Source: Acanthococcus lagerstroemiae (Eukaryota > Arthropoda > Insecta > Hemiptera > Eriococcidae). Taken from it: a stretch of 64,000 nucleotides of DNA. Made by a program: the position numbers and the translations under genes. The notes under the pieces are model-generated. The model saw only the letters and a list, made by a program, of their open reading frames with translations, did no database searches and had not been told where the DNA came from. Shown here one piece after another: positions 45,110-58,064 of this stretch. The DNA lies in the NCBI GenBank assembly GCA_031841125.1, contig CM063108.1, forward strand, positions 42,712,268 to 42,776,267, given 5' to 3'. How positions within the stretch are numbered: position 1 is the first letter of the stretch; each line of letters starts with the position of its first letter.

Positions 45110-45690
45110 CAAAAGTTGTCAGAAAAGTACGCGGACTAAAATTCGTATGGCGCGATTATGCAGCCAGTCGAGCAGGTGAGTAGCAGAAGTAGTAGAGCAA
45201 CTCATTCTAAGGTGGTATACAAAGTTTCAACTCGCTAACTTTGTTACCAGTTTACAGCAATTTAATGCGAACATGTACCTATGTTACTTTTTTGAAGAAT
45301 ACGAAAAATTCGTAAAAACGTATTAATACAATTTCTTTTGTCAGTTACACCTCTTGGTCTTCTTCAAAATATTGTCCCTCCGAATTAATACACATTTGCC
45401 ATCAGGCACGCCATCGTTGAAACGTTTTGTCGAATTCAGCAGGCGAGAGTTGTCTGAAAAAGTTATCGGCGTTACGCAGGACTTCGTCGTTGGTTTCGAA
45501 GCGCTGACCGCGCAAGTTTGATTTTAGACCAGGCGCAGGGTGCTAGATCAGGGTAGTAGGGTGGATGCAGCATGATATGTTGCTTCTTGACTAGATTTTG
45601 TTTCATTTTACATTTTAGCATAAATTTTGTGCTGAGAGGGTGGTCTGGACTGCCCTCGCTGACCAAGCGTGACTGGGCACCGGTGGGCAG
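45110..45690 (-). mobile_element. mariner-like transposase relic
   Basis: - strand, frameshifted: MLHPPYYPDLAPCAWSKIK (the PHPPYSPDLAPCD box that carries the third catalytic acidic residue, here changed) at about 45575-45520. Then, in another frame, LRGQRFETNDEVLRNADNFF and a C-terminal block WQMCINSEGQYFEED at about 45510-45360. Degenerate fragment; TGTCAGAAAAGTACGCGGAC near 45118 may be its inverted end. Confidence 0.68.
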
Positions 45691-46087
45691 TGAGCTGAGA
45701 GAGTGTTATATTAATTATTATTAGGTTGTTTTGATCTCGTCGTCCTATCGATTTTTCTTGTTTCGATAGTAGGTTCGTGAATAATCTCGACAAACTCTGA
45801 CAATTGGGTCTTATCTGTAATTTCTAAAGCTGGAACATCCTCTGTTTTCCTAACGTAGATATATTCATTAAATGACCACCTGCAAAACAAACAGTTCGGG
45901 AGTGTTCGGAGGCTGATAGAGACATTTGCCCAAAAGGGCAGTAGTGTGCAACATATGTTTTTATCATTTTTAGTTACTATTAGCTTAGGTATCTTGCAAT
46001 TACGGTATGTACACGCTGCTGAATAAAAGTTTATTATTATTTTGACAAAAACACTAGGAAAGGTGATATTCTTATCAGTAAGAAATG

Positions 46088-46215
46088 TTTTGGGATTAGG
46101 AAATGGTGTGGTGGGACGTATGTCGATGCACGCATGCCAAATGGGCCCCTATGACACCGCACCCCCGGCCACAGGAACAACCCTTTCGAGTATCACGTCA
46201 GTGACCGGAGGGAGG
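46088..46215. repeat. Dispersed repeat, copy 1
   Basis: CACGCATGCCAAA.G..CCC.TATGACACCGCACCCCCGGC.AC is shared with 53266-53392 over about 125 bases (roughly 80% identical by eye). GGTGNGGT..ACACCGCACC form an inverted pair. No tRNA boxes recognised. Confidence 0.6.
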
Positions 46216-46791
46216 GATTAGGAAATGAAATTTTATTTTAGTTTACTTCATGCATTTATAAAATGCATTCTACTCGTGTTTGTAGTTGTTTTTTTTTTTT
46301 TTTACTTTGTAGTTCTTGGTAGGGGAAGAGAGTCTCACTATAAGACGATGTTCTCAATGGGTATCAGTACCTTCATAACCTACAAATTAGTTATTGAAAA
46401 TGTACTAATGAGAAGTTTCGGGCTCGTCTATCTTGAATAATTCATCGTAGTTATATAATACCATTTTAATATACTCTGATAAAATCATAGCCCAGCAATG
46501 TGGGCATAGGCGCAGACAGGAATTTGTCAGCCCAGCATGGGCGTCTCTGCTCCACATCGGCTATTGGTGTTTATGGATTTGGGTAGAAACAATCACTCTA
46601 TTCTGCTACCTCTCGTATTATCAGTTTATTGCTTCATGTAAAACAAACATACTGGTTATTATATCACTTACATTTACTACTGAAATATGAACTTAGAACA
46701 AATGGTTTAGTTATATTTCTACGTGATGCGGTACTTGTAAATCCTTATAAACTTGCGAAGTACAATCTTCAGATCAACTCTTTGGAACATG
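46216..46791. repeat. CAL5 3' flank, duplicated at CAL7
   Basis: GAAATGAAATTTTATTTTAG.. through ..TCTACGTGATGCGGTACTTG matches 61663-62324 with small indels. It contains no gene. Confidence 0.7.
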
Positions 46792-48170
46792 CTAGCGTCT
46801 AGTTGGAAGAATATTAACTGTTACTCCCGAAGCTTGCACTATTGGAGTGCATCCTTGTTCAAAATTCGGTATCACTCTGCTCAAGTCTGATCCTTTGAAA
46901 TTCCGTAAACTTTGGAACGCTTTGAACTACGTACCATACAAACAGTGAAAATTAGTGCCGATTGATGGGCAGAAACTCATATGAAATATCAGTCTTGGAG
47001 GAAGAAAGAAAAACAGTATAGAACCGAATCTTTACCTGATCAATTGATATCACTGGCGCGACATATTTTGGTGGAGTGATGAAAGTAGCGCAAAAATATA
47101 CCGCATCATTGTTTTCAATATCGACGTAAGATGCGGGGTAGGCGTAGTAAAATGGCATTTTAGATGTGACTTCCTCAAGGAAAGAAAATAAAGGCAATGT
47201 TCTTGTCTCAACTACAACCGAACCTGGTTTGGTTAGGTTTCTCAGAATACATTCTAGACTCCGGAATGATGGATTGGGGATGTATCCTTCCTATAAAATA
47301 TTGGAATCGAAACATATCATCGATCTTAATCATGAATTTTTAAAGTTATTTTGAATGCTAGTTTCCTGTTGAATACTTCTAACTTTATGGTGAATAACTT
47401 GAACTTACCACTGATATTGGGATTCCAAAGATGACCATACCGTCGCGGTGAGAAAAGGCGTTCGCGTATGACCCGTACTTTTTGTTATAGTAGTAAAAAT
47501 TCATGTATATCGGGGCTCTGAAATGAATCATTATAATGGATTATTCTCCAAAAAGTTGGCATTTTATAACACATTATGGCTTTATTTTGCAATAATTTCT
47601 TCAATCTTGAATTCCCTTCGTATCATACATATTTTTTGATCCTAGAATATAAGTCAGTTGAAATGATCTCATTTCCCCTTACCTTAGTGAAAAAACTGCC
47701 GAACACTTCTTTTCGCGTTACTCTGGTCTGTCGCTTATCATAGTACGTACCATATTTATTTGATTTACTGTTGACCTCAGGCACGTTTTTTGTGACTAAT
47801 TTTATAGGATGTAGGGAGATTAAGTCTAGTCTTTTACGAAAAAGAAATATCAGTATCTATGGAGAGAGAGAAGCATTGCAAAGGAAAGTTCGTACGTCAC
47901 AACTTGTCTACCTCGTGTCAATGCTCATATGTTAACAATTAAACACTGTAAGGAGACAGCATTTTCAAACGTGATTTTGGCTAGGTGGCAGTGCTGTGAT
48001 GTTATTGAAGGTTCATAACTGACCTTGCGTTGTTCCTGGGAACTTCTCAGAAGTCGTAAACACTGAGTGCTCAGTAGCGTATTTCGGTAGTGTGTGGCTT
48101 TCTAACTTCTAATTCCTCTAGAGATGATTTTCCGTTCTAATGATGAAGTTATTTAATCTTGTAAGGAAAT

Positions 48171-48205
<35 letters not shown>

Positions 48206-51200
48206 GTATTTGGTTATTCGATGAGATCTCCATAGTATGGCAACATGACACGCAGAATTGCGACATTTTTACCTGCTTAACTTCATTTTCATGACTTATT
48301 GCTGCAAGGAATTATATGCTTTTATTTGTTTGGTGAAATATGGGCCAAATTGAGATTTCGATGTGAGAGTAAGTAAACGTGAGATACGTAGGAAAAAATC
48401 AACCAAAATTTAAAAAAAAAAGGGTAGTCGACATTTGAAGTCCAAAGATTTCTACTTTTTGGAGAATGACCCTGATATGTTCATGATTTTACTTTTCAAG
48501 CTCACACATGCTTATGAAAACTTGTTTTTTTTTACTTTGCTTTACGTCTGTGAGGAGATGAGAATCAAAAGTGACATTATCCGCCAGAAAATTTTTTCAG
48601 AAACTAAGAAAAACTGATAGGAGTGTACTGCGCGCAGCCTGGTGCCGTTTCTCCTACTAAATGATAGACAGACAACTCAAAAAACGTACGTGACGAATAT
48701 TTCACATGTTCCGTAAAGTACGCAGAAACTGCAGGGGTATAAATTTTGGATAATGAGTTTTGACTCTATGTAGGCTGGAAAAAGAAAAGAAGGAAAATTG
48801 TTCCTGTCGTTCACAGTTTTGCTGAGTTTCGTGAAAATATTCGTACTATCAATTTATATTTTTGCAGCACCCTGTGACATAACCGATGATTATATAAGAA
48901 GAACGGATTTTATTATATGTATGAGGGATATAGGTACAAACAAGACATGTTCCAAAAACTCTTTTTTTTTCAGAAAACATGAAAAACCGTTTCCCAATAC
49001 CTCTGTCTCTTATTTGTGGTAAAAAGTATTTTAAAACATCATTCAGAGGTTTAAAATAAAATTGATGACTCTCCCTCCTGGCGGGTTTGGGACCTCAGTT
49101 ATGTGTTGGTCAATTTTGACTCCAAAGCTATTTTCAAGGCATATAATTCGCGTAGAAGCGTCGAATATCACTGTCTAACGCATACTGAAATTGAAATTGC
49201 ATTGAAATGACCCTTCATCTCTTCATTTTTACTAAAATTGATGAAAAATTCCAAAGAAATACGTTCTCAAAGTACGTTTGAAAAATCGTCAGAACAGCGA
49301 CAAAAACATTCTTTGTCATTCCAGCAACGTGAATTGAGAATGTTTTACACTATACAATCTCAATGTTGTCAACCAGCCTGCCCAAAATGTGATAATTCGA
49401 AGCCTAATCCTCAAAATTAACATGATCCATTGGAACATGTGTGAGAACACCAGTTGTACAAATAACTGATGAGTTTCTATACCTTTAAGAATAAGTCACA
49501 CCTTTCAATTTGATCTATTAGAGGAAGCACCCAGGACCTCCACCTTCACTACGACTAGGGTGGGAAAGATCCTTCACCACAACTGCCTTCCCATAACAGA
49601 ACCCCCTCCACCATCCGCCGCCGACTCCACCTCTGGGAGAAAAAAAGTCACTGCGGGTTGCCTACATTGCCCCTTAATTGCTCATTTCTCCAGGGGCAGC
49701 CTACCCTTGGGAGGGGGTTCATGGCGGAGGAAGAAGCAGGGAAAATCTGCTGCCGCCTCCGGGAGAAAAAAAACCCACTGCGGGTTGCCTACCCTGCCCC
49801 TTAATTGCTCATTTCTCCAGGGGTAGCCTTTTCCGGCAAAAATCTGGAGGTTTCTCTATATACGTCGTGGCCGTCCTCTGCAGGAGCTCCCACCTGCACC
49901 GAGGAGACCCTTCCCGGGGTAGGGTACCACTGGCGAAACGTGAGATTGGGGTACAGGGCAGGTCACCAGGAATTTATCCCCACGCCTTCATTTCTTTTCT
50001 CGTACCACGCCTCCACCAAGACCTCTTCACTAATCACTATGCTCTTCCCAATTGCGGCCTTAATCCCTCGCTACGGTCTTCCCCTTCCACTGCTCCTTCT
50101 CTGTGGCTTCCTCGTCCCAACTCGCTCGAAGATCCCCTGGTCTTCCACTCAGAAGCTCCCACCACCATGACCACCCTTCACCTTCAGACGCCCGCCCGCC
50201 ACCAACCCCTCCCGCACCACGGCTCTCATTTCTCTCCCCGGTCCCTCTTTCACCCAGGACTTCCTCCTCCACCAGAACTTCTTACTCACCATTACCCCTC
50301 ACCACCCAGGGCCTTTATCCCCCTCCTGAGGCCGCACTCCCTATGGATCTCTTCCCTATTCTGGAGCTCCATCCACCATGAACCACCTCCTCCTAGGGGT
50401 AGGCTACCCTTGGAGAACTGAGCAATTAGTGAGGCAAGATAGGCAATCCGCAGGCGGCGGATCCTCCCGAGGGTAAGCTACCCCTGGAGAAATGAGCAAT
50501 TAAGGGGCAGAGTAGGCAACCCGCAGTGAATTTTTTTCTTCCCAGAGGTGGTGGAGGCGGTGATGGCAGATTTTACTTTTTTCACATTATTACGTTAGCA
50601 TGTCATATCCGCCGACTACCATGGCCGAATATTTTTATTTACTAACAGGTTTTCTCTCAATTATTCTCACTATCAGTGTATGATGTTATCAGGGCCGGAT
50701 TTAACATGCTCGCGCCTGTAGACTCCCCTCCAAATGGTAGGCTACCCTGGAGAAATGAGCAGTTAAGGGGCAGGGTAGGCAACCCGCAGTGGGTTTTTCT
50801 CTTGGAGGCGGTGGCGGCGGCGGATTTTACTAAGCTCCCTCCCCCACCATGAGCCCTTACCCAAGTGTACGCTACCCCTGGAGAAATAAGCAATTATAAG
50901 GGGCAAGGTAGGCAACCCGCAGTGGGTTTTATCTCCCGTAGGTACCGTGCAGCCACGCAGCCGCCGCCTATGATTTTGGGAAAATTCTCAGTGAACAGAT
51001 CTAATGAGATGATGATGACGTTATAAAGACCTGAGATCTCACGTCAGAGTCCAAGGTAGCTGGTCTGCCTTATTCATGAACACTATATCTGCCTTTGTAC
51101 ATATCTTAAGTTAGATCTTGCGACTTGAGATCTTGGAGATTATGGGTAATTGTATCATTATATGTCTTTTTATGTCTTACTATGTCGGTTATGTTTTAAA

Positions 51201-53889
51201 ACTTGGGCAACTTTTATGTTAGAATGATCCGCTATCTCCCAACATTTTCGATGCAGTACTGGAGGTAATTTTTAGAAAAGTAGACTGGAGGGGTAAAGGA
51301 CTAAAAATGGGGAACAGATTATGTCCTTGAAAGTAGCTGATCTGACCTGCAATTTTTCTGATTTTTAGGTAGGCAACCCGCAGTGGTTTTTCTCCTCCCG
51401 GAGGCGGTGGTGGCGGCGGATTTTATTATTTAAACCTAACGCATAACCTCATTTAGTGGATCAGACCTCTTCGACTAAAATACAGGGACGTACCGATAGG
51501 GGAGGGGGAGCTTCCTTCCCTGTAGGGATTTTTCACTCAGCAGTTGGGAAAATTTACCATTTTAGTCAGGTAGAGTTGGGAAAAATCCAACAAGTCAAAA
51601 GTTTTTTTTTCTGCTTTGATACTTGGGAATTTTGAATTGAATCATTTGGCACTTTCACCCCCCCCACCTTCCCCTAGGAAATACTGCTCGGTATTTCTCT
51701 GGTGGAATCTTAATTGATTGGATCCGAAAATTATCTTCAAAATCGAAATCAGCATCCTCGAAAACCGAATCGGTATTTCCAAAATTTATACATCGACCAC
51801 CATTTCGAAATTTTTCTCTATCACTTCTCAACTCATTTTTTGAATCCACCCCCGTGAGGTCCGTATTTCATGTAATTTCGATCTAATATTGCTTTCTTTA
51901 GATGTTCGAAAGGGCGCATTTTGCAGAACATTCTACGTTTAATGGATACAATTTTTTATAACCTACTAAAATATAAATCTATGCGTTCTTAATACCTTTC
52001 AGGGTGATGAAAAAAATTTCTTTATGAAAATTCAAAATCTAAGCTTTTGTACATGAAAAAAAAAAGGGTCGAGGCGCCCAGCGTAACCATAAAAAATTCG
52101 TAGTTGGGTCAAGCGAGGGCCGCCAATGCTCTTAGGGTGGGTTAGACCCAGGGGCTAAAGAAACCAGGGCCTCCTTCTCAAAGAAATCCCACTTTTCAAG
52201 ATGTTGAATTTGTGATATTGAACAGATGAAATGATGAAACTGAAAAATGTATAATGAAAAATTACTCTATTGTAAAACAGTTTGCCAATTATGATTAGTT
52301 GCAAATAACGCAATAAATAAGTCGAAATAAACATTTTTTGATGTATGTTTTTCTACATGTAAAATTGATAAATTTGGGAGTCTTTCATGGGTCATAGTGC
52401 TGCGTCAATAATTTTCCATACGCCTCATACGTGAAAAACTGCACTTGCAAGGTGCATTTGAAACCGCAGCTGTTATTTTGAGCTTCTTTAAAAATGAGTT
52501 TATATTCATTCAACATATTAACTAATGACATTAAATTTGAAATTTTCCATTTTTTCCCTCTTCTTTATACGATTTGATGACGTTTTTCAGAATGCAGAAG
52601 CAGAATTCTAATTTCAAAATAATATCAAAATCTAAATGATAAAGTCTAGCTAAAACACTTCTATTTATCAGAATTAAGAAAGTTAACATTTTGAATGTAA
52701 GTAACTGATAGCAGAAATTTCAGTATTATTTGAAGAGTGAAGAAATATTTCTTGAATTATCATCGAAATCACAAAATGAAGTTCAAAATTATTTTCTTAT
52801 CAAAATCATTTTAGTATAAAATGACCTCATCTATTTCTCCATGATCGATTTATCACCCCCCCCCCCTGGGATTAGGGAGGTTTTAGTATCTGAACGGCAC
52901 TGGAGGTGCCACTTATTAATATTATCCAACTGAGCTAAGATTTTCAGGGGTTTACCTTTCCACATTCTGGAAAAATGATACACCAAAATTTTTCAAGTAG
53001 GTGTAAATAGCTGGCTCAAATAGCAATATTATGCACTTTACATCATCTGTGATTCTTACCCATATCCATCAATCTGGGAGCAACAAAGGCTGTTGAAAGC
53101 ATCATTCCAAAAGAATCTTGCCATCTCAAATATGTATGCATCCGTGCTCAGGACACCACCCGTAAGTGAAGCTTGTAAACTAGGCTGAGTGAAACGTATT
53201 CGAACTAATTTTTGAGAAATCGGTATGAATCTTATTAATTAAATGTGAATCAAAATAGTTATATTTATATGGGTGGTGCGGTTGGACGTATCGCGATACA
53301 CGCATGCCAAAGTGACCCATATGACACCGCACCCCCGGCACCGGAAACTACCCTTTCGAGCATCGCATCAGTAGCCAGGGATAGGTATATGAAGTTATAA
53401 TTTAAAGAAAAGAGGGTGATAATATCTCTTAGGTATAATATTTTTTGTCGTAATGGAAACACCTACCCTCACATTAATAATATTATCAAGATAATTACTT
53501 GTATATCCAGTATTATTCAAAGTATAAGTCTGAAATGCATCAACTGTGAAGACCAGCGGAGTTGCATTAACTGGCCGTACATTCTCTGTTTCAATATTGA
53601 GTGGCGTGTTAGTATCAAACGGAAATGGTGTAGTGAGATCCGATGGCCACGTACATGCTGTTGCACATTAGAAGTAGATATGTAATTTGAAATTTTCAAA
53701 TTGACTTTCCATAAGAAGTTGAAGTATTAGTACATCATTATAATATGAATCATTTGGGCGGCGAAGTGGATTTCGTGGCGTCGCGAGTGTGACATGTGGG
53801 CCGATCATATGTAGCAGAGAATCGGTAAGAATTTTTCTGAAAGTGTACTTACCAGCAACAAAACTACAAAGCGTTTCAAAGAAATTCAT
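46792..53889 (-). CDS. CAL5: intact carbonic-anhydrase-like protein, zinc ligands absent
   Basis: - strand exons 53889-53853, 53657-53499, 53204-53060, 47517-47409, 47290-47036 and 46926-46792: 840 bases, 279 residues. Exon sizes and phases match the family; exon 3 is joined through the acceptor aaaaattag and has exactly 145 bases. Blocks: CTWPSDL, PLNIET, NNTGY, SLTGGVLSTDAY, RFFWND, NKKYGSYANAFSHRDGMVIFG, PFYYAYPASYVD, YFCATFI, FKAFQSLRN, GCTPIVQASG. Zinc-ligand positions are R95, F97 and N120; the glutamate position is Y118. The first exon encodes only about 12 residues (MNFFETLCSFVA), a short and weak signal peptide, so export should be tested; an alternative 5' exon is possible beyond the poly-A/T tract at 53899-53922. 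Intron 3 is 5.5 kb and contains the GC-rich repeat island. Exons 4-6 and the 3' flank are duplicated at CAL7. Confidence 0.86.
48174..48200 (+). repeat. Poly-T tract in CAL5 intron 3
   Basis: Run of about 27 T bases. Confidence 0.9.
49500..51440. repeat. GC-rich inverted-repeat island in CAL5 intron 3
   Basis: A block word CACTGCGGGTTGCCTAC.CTGCCCCTTAATTGCTCATTTCTCCAGGGG.AGCC (about 50 bases) occurs forward at about 49649 and 49776 and inverted at about 50465, 50735, 50865 and partly 51365. Between the arms lies a C-rich tract with an open frame (49678-50421, 247 codons, proline/serine/leucine-rich, many PPP and HHxxP runs) and no recognised domain. The base composition differs sharply from the AT-rich surroundings. 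No transposase and no clear ends; perhaps a foldback element or a captured fragment. Confidence 0.65.
51441..53059. other. Remainder of CAL5 intron 3, no gene
   Basis: AT-rich with short C-runs (51660, 52855). CAGGGACGTACC at about 51483 resembles the end of the hAT MITE at 59784 but no partner end is evident. Confidence 0.35.
53266..53392. repeat. Dispersed repeat, copy 2
   Basis: Partner of 46088-46215; lies in CAL5 intron 2. Shares GACACCGCACCCCCGGC and the following CCCTTTCGAG.ATC.C.TCAGT. Confidence 0.6.
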
Positions 53890-55940
53890 TGTTTACAAAA
53901 AAAAAAAAAAAAAAAAAAAAAACAGAAAACCGGTGAACGTCATCCTATTAATCACACATTATCGTGGTCTCTTCGTACCAAAAAATCTACCTGAAGTCAG
54001 CCATGACTCACTTGATTGTCTGGATGCTACTGTCCTGCTTACTGGGAATTCTGGCGACCTATGAAATTTCTAGATTTCGCCGCCTATAATATGAATTATA
54101 ACTACCTAAACGAAAAAACTTAGATACCTCGAGCAATAGCAGTTTTCGAGGTACAAATAGCAGTAGAACTTTCTAACCATCCTAACGTCAGCAGCAAAAG
54201 TGGTAACAAATGATACATATTTAATATTTGGTATACACGAAAACTTCGAGTACATGCAATGTACACTAAAACACTTTGTACACGTATAAAAAATTGTGTG
54301 TAGACTTCTTTGCTTATGTACATGGAGTAGACCATTTAATCTATATGTATCTTTGAAATTTTTCGTATCCTCGAGCTGATGTGGCACTTGTTTAAGCATC
54401 AAATTATTAGGTATGCCCCGTAAATTAGATATACGAGTATATTCAAATTATCTCACATTCCCTTGACAAGTGTGTCTACAGGATATGTACGTATTTGGTT
54501 TAACTTATTCTGTGCAGTATTTTGAAAAGCTGATACATAGATAATGTTTCTCATTATGACAGAAAAATTAATGTACATTAGTCATTTTGTGCTTCTCGAA
54601 TACCTGTTAGAATATTACATATTACGATATACCTAGTGTTGAGCTTACGGAGTCTTCGTCATCACATGAAATATACTACTGAGGTTCTGATGTAATAAAG
54701 TGGTGAGAATTTGGTTATATGTATAATAGGTGTAAGTTTAACATAAATCTGTGCATACTTAAAGCTTTATTTTTTTTAAATAATAATTCTTAGCTTTGGG
54801 ATAAAATTTACTTGATGTTTCTTCAACTTCTAATTCTGCATCGTGATGGTTGCTTAAACTGTTCAGTGATTCTTGAACCATGGCGTCCTTAAATCGTTTT
54901 TCAGCATTGAAATGTAGAGAACGTTCGTGACGCTAAACATACCCATGCACCCTAATAATTATATTTAAGGTGGTAGCGTGATCAAATTTTTTATCCTTTA
55001 ACTCGGGGAGCAAAGATTCAGGTCTCGTTTTATGAAGGTTTTCCTATTTGTTTCGATTACTCTTTTAATTTGTAGCCAGTGTTATAGAGAAATTATTTCA
55101 GTAAGAATTTACCCTCAAATAACTAATCTTTCAAAATTTAAAATATCGATTCATCACGGATCATCACGAATCATTTCTTGCAGGTACATTTCTTGTGGGA
55201 GGTTGCAGCACAAACTGGATAGGTTCTGAAATATGTCGCTAGGTGTCAGCCGCTTTGATTCCGAGTCCCAATACATAACTGTTGGCTGTATATTCTAAAT
55301 GTGTATGTCAAACTGGTAGAGGAGGTGATAGCGTTCGACGAGAGGAACTAGCCACGTTGTACATATGTACATGTATGGCATTTATTCTACATAAATTGAA
55401 GGGGCTGCAATTCGTCGATGTCTGAAAAATAGCAGGGAAACTTTCGTTGCGAGTTTGATAACTAATTATTTTAGACATTTTTTGGAAGATAATTAATAGG
55501 TATAATGGTAATAAAGATCTATCAAACTGAATTTGCTAGCTTTGATATTGAAGGGGCTACACCAATTCTAGATAAAATTGAAAATCTGTTTGCCCGTTTC
55601 ACTTGCAATCACTCACCACTAAAAAATAAGGTCTCTCAACTTTCAAACCCTCCTTCCTCTCTCTTTCTAGATCTGCTGCCAATTATAAGTATGTATTGCA
55701 TCAAAATTTGCCTCCTCCATCTCTTGCTGTCAGTACATTACTTCAAATAAGGATACGGTATGTGGTTATTACTCAGCATTAATGTCTATTAAAATTAAGC
55801 GTATTTGGGGATCTTAAAGTTGATATTTAGTTATTTGTACTATCTATCTAGTTTTACTGTGCATAGAAGTAATTTTCATGCTTTGCAATCAAAGTTTGAA
55901 AATTTTTTGGTATTTTTGGATTATTTCTGTTTCCAGACTG
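53890..55940. other. Spacer upstream of CAL5, no gene
   Basis: A poly-A run of about 24 bases (53899-53922) lies just beyond the CAL5 ATG. No family exon and no domain-bearing frame. Confidence 0.35.
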
Positions 55941-55944
55941 CGTA

Positions 55945-56400
55945 ACTGCAGTTGGGAAATTATTAATCGCCATTCCCGCTACTTATACAACAGGAATACT
56001 TCCTTGACAGAAATTTGGCGCAATGTTGGTCAAGATTGTTCCTTGAAAGTTCCTCATATTTTGGAACGACGAAAACCCTAGTTATCACATAGTAACGAAA
56101 ACTATTACCCTTAATATTGCATTCATCATAAAAATTATTTTAATAGAAAGTATTTACCTGAGGAACAGATATTGGCCATAAATGTTTGGGTAAAGAAAGA
56201 AGAGTGGAGCAGTAATATTGTGTATCCCTCATCTCAGCATTGATGTATGATCCTGGATAAGTTTAGTAAAATTGCATTTTCAATAGGGCATCCTGCATAG
56301 TACCAAACAATCTCCATTCTGAAGAATAAACGAACATGACCTGGTCTCTTGTCTTCGTATGCCTACTCAAGGAAAAAGTACACATTTGAAGGACTTGTGC
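55945..56400 (-). pseudogene. CAL6: relic exons 5 and 6 of a carbonic-anhydrase-like copy
   Basis: Exon 5 relic, from about 56400 to 56158, ends in QFY*TYPGSY..YYCSTLLSLPKH..ISVPQ followed by a good gtaaat donor; the third tyrosine of the YYY motif is a TAA (56265-56263) and the 5' half of the exon cannot be kept in one frame. Exon 6 relic, 56075 to about 55945, reads FSSFQNMRNFQGTILTN..PNFCQGSIPVV and then TAA (55985-55983) where CAL5 has glutamine (CAA to TAA). The expected acceptor AG before exon 6 reads GG. At least three independent lesions make this a clear pseudogene. It is closest to CAL5/CAL7 (LRN/MRN..NF.QG). I found no exons 1-4. Confidence 0.75.
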
Positions 56401-57308
56401 GTTCAGAGTTCAGAGTTCATTTTGAAAACGACTTTCAAATTTCGACTTAGCCGCCAAATAGCGATATGGATGCTGTAGACGTAATATGTGTAGGGCGTAC
56501 AGAAGGTATTTTGTTTCTAAGACTGATGCCAGTAAATTGAGGAATCTATTTTGAAAACGACCATGTAGTACATTTTGAAATTTCGACTTGGTCACCAAAT
56601 AACGAAGTACTCGGTGTGCCTGATGAGTTCCCGAACTTACTCTCTGATGCCCAGTCCCGAACACATGTTGCTACATCCATCAAAAGATTATTTTGAAGAA
56701 AAAAACAATTATTTTATTCTTGAGTTTTTTCCCGAACCATATCGAGAAAATTACCTTCGCCTGACCTTTTATATTCGTATTTTGTGACCCTGAAGTTGTG
56801 AAACATAAAATTATAAATTTGAGTATGATTGATAACATTTCGTTTTGCATTTTTGGTTTAGTTCGTGAAAGCTTGCGAATGAGGGTTTTCAGTCCTACTA
56901 TCGGAGAATCCGAATTGGCTTCCGATTTTTCTGCCATTTTAATACCAGGCTTCCTTCTTTTCGCGATTAAATAACCAAATTCGCTCTGTTGGATACACAT
57001 ACGACACAACACCCATACAGTGATTTTCCTTCCCATTTTTGCAGACTTAGAACTGTATCAAGTGTGTTGCGCAAAAAAGGCCAATTTGCGTTTCAGAAAA
57101 TGGTTCCTAGACTTCATTGTCGAATAAGCTATATTCATATACATCGTAACCGAATGTTCCCGCGTTTACTGTTTCACACAGTCTCTGAGAATCACTTCAC
57201 TAAAAAGAAAGAAAAGAAAACTAATTTCCTGCGTACAAAATACAAGAAAAAAAGAGAAAACCGACTGATTACCCTTTTTGTACTTAGCAAATCTGTAATT
57301 ACCAGTGA
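56401..57308. repeat. Spacer with a local duplication
   Basis: TTTTGAAAACGAC..TTTGAAATTTCGACTT.G.C.CCAAATA.CGA occurs twice, about 56418-56465 and 56550-56605. The 118-codon - strand frame (57036-56680) has no recognised motif. Confidence 0.4.
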
Positions 57309-57697
57309 CGCAGTGGCGGAACTACGATTTTTTTTCGGGTGGGCACGGAAGGGCTGGATTGTTAAGGACGGGGATTTTTGAATAAAACGCCAGCTTGAAT
57401 AAAACTATGTACTTGTTATAAAAATTTGTATATGTATGTACTTACATGATATTAACAATTAATATAAAAGAATACGACTATTTTTATGATGAAAAGCAAA
57501 ATTCTCTACAACATTATCTAAATTTAAACTTTTGGCAAATCGATTATAAGTATTTTATTTTTGAATTCTTTTCGTCTATTATAAATGAGTTATTTTTCGT
57601 AAAAAAATTTCACATTCAAAAAAAATTGGGCGGGCCAAAAAAAATTTTGGAAGGGCCTGGCCCACCCAGGCCCGCCCTTGGTTCCGCCACTGCGCAG
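57309..57697. mobile_element. Inverted-end DNA element, TIR CAGTGGCGGAAC
   Basis: Left CAGTGGCGGAACTACG and right GGTTCCGCCACTG, with GGGTGGGC / GCCCACCC pairing further in. The ends look hAT-like; I could not fix an 8-bp duplication. AT-rich interior with no transposase. Confidence 0.65.
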
Positions 57698-58064
57698 TGA
57701 GACCATAAGGGTTAGTTTTCATCACTTTGGTCCATCGCATTTCGAAGACTGAATTGTAGGAAAGGGCCAATCTACTTTTGCCCCTTCTGATTTTTGCAGT
57801 TGAAATTTGAAAAAAGCCAATCTGTAATTTGACTATTTTCAAGTATGATAATAACTGTAATTTGAGCTTGGAGTGAGGTGAAAGAAGAGAAATCTTGGAG
57901 CAGTTAGGGAAAAATATGACTTCAGTACCAATGACTGAGAATAGTAACACTCTGTCTTCTCCTTTACAACATAAGAAAGAGTAGCTAGAAAATTCTGAAT
58001 TGGAAAAGATTTGGTTTTATTTTGAGAAAATTTTATAAGTGATCAATTAATAAACAAAAGATTA

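Noticed and set aside
49678..50421. 247-codon proline-rich protein as a host gene
   Set aside because: Sits inside a GC-rich inverted-repeat island, low-complexity, and other frames are also open; kept only as part of the repeat feature.
54106..54402. 98-codon - strand frame with a hydrophobic stretch
   Set aside because: Two overlapping frames are open and no family motif is present; no splice partner found.
56680..57036. 118-codon - strand frame MGRKITVWVLCRM..
   Set aside because: No domain or homologous frame elsewhere in the window; lysine-rich AT background.
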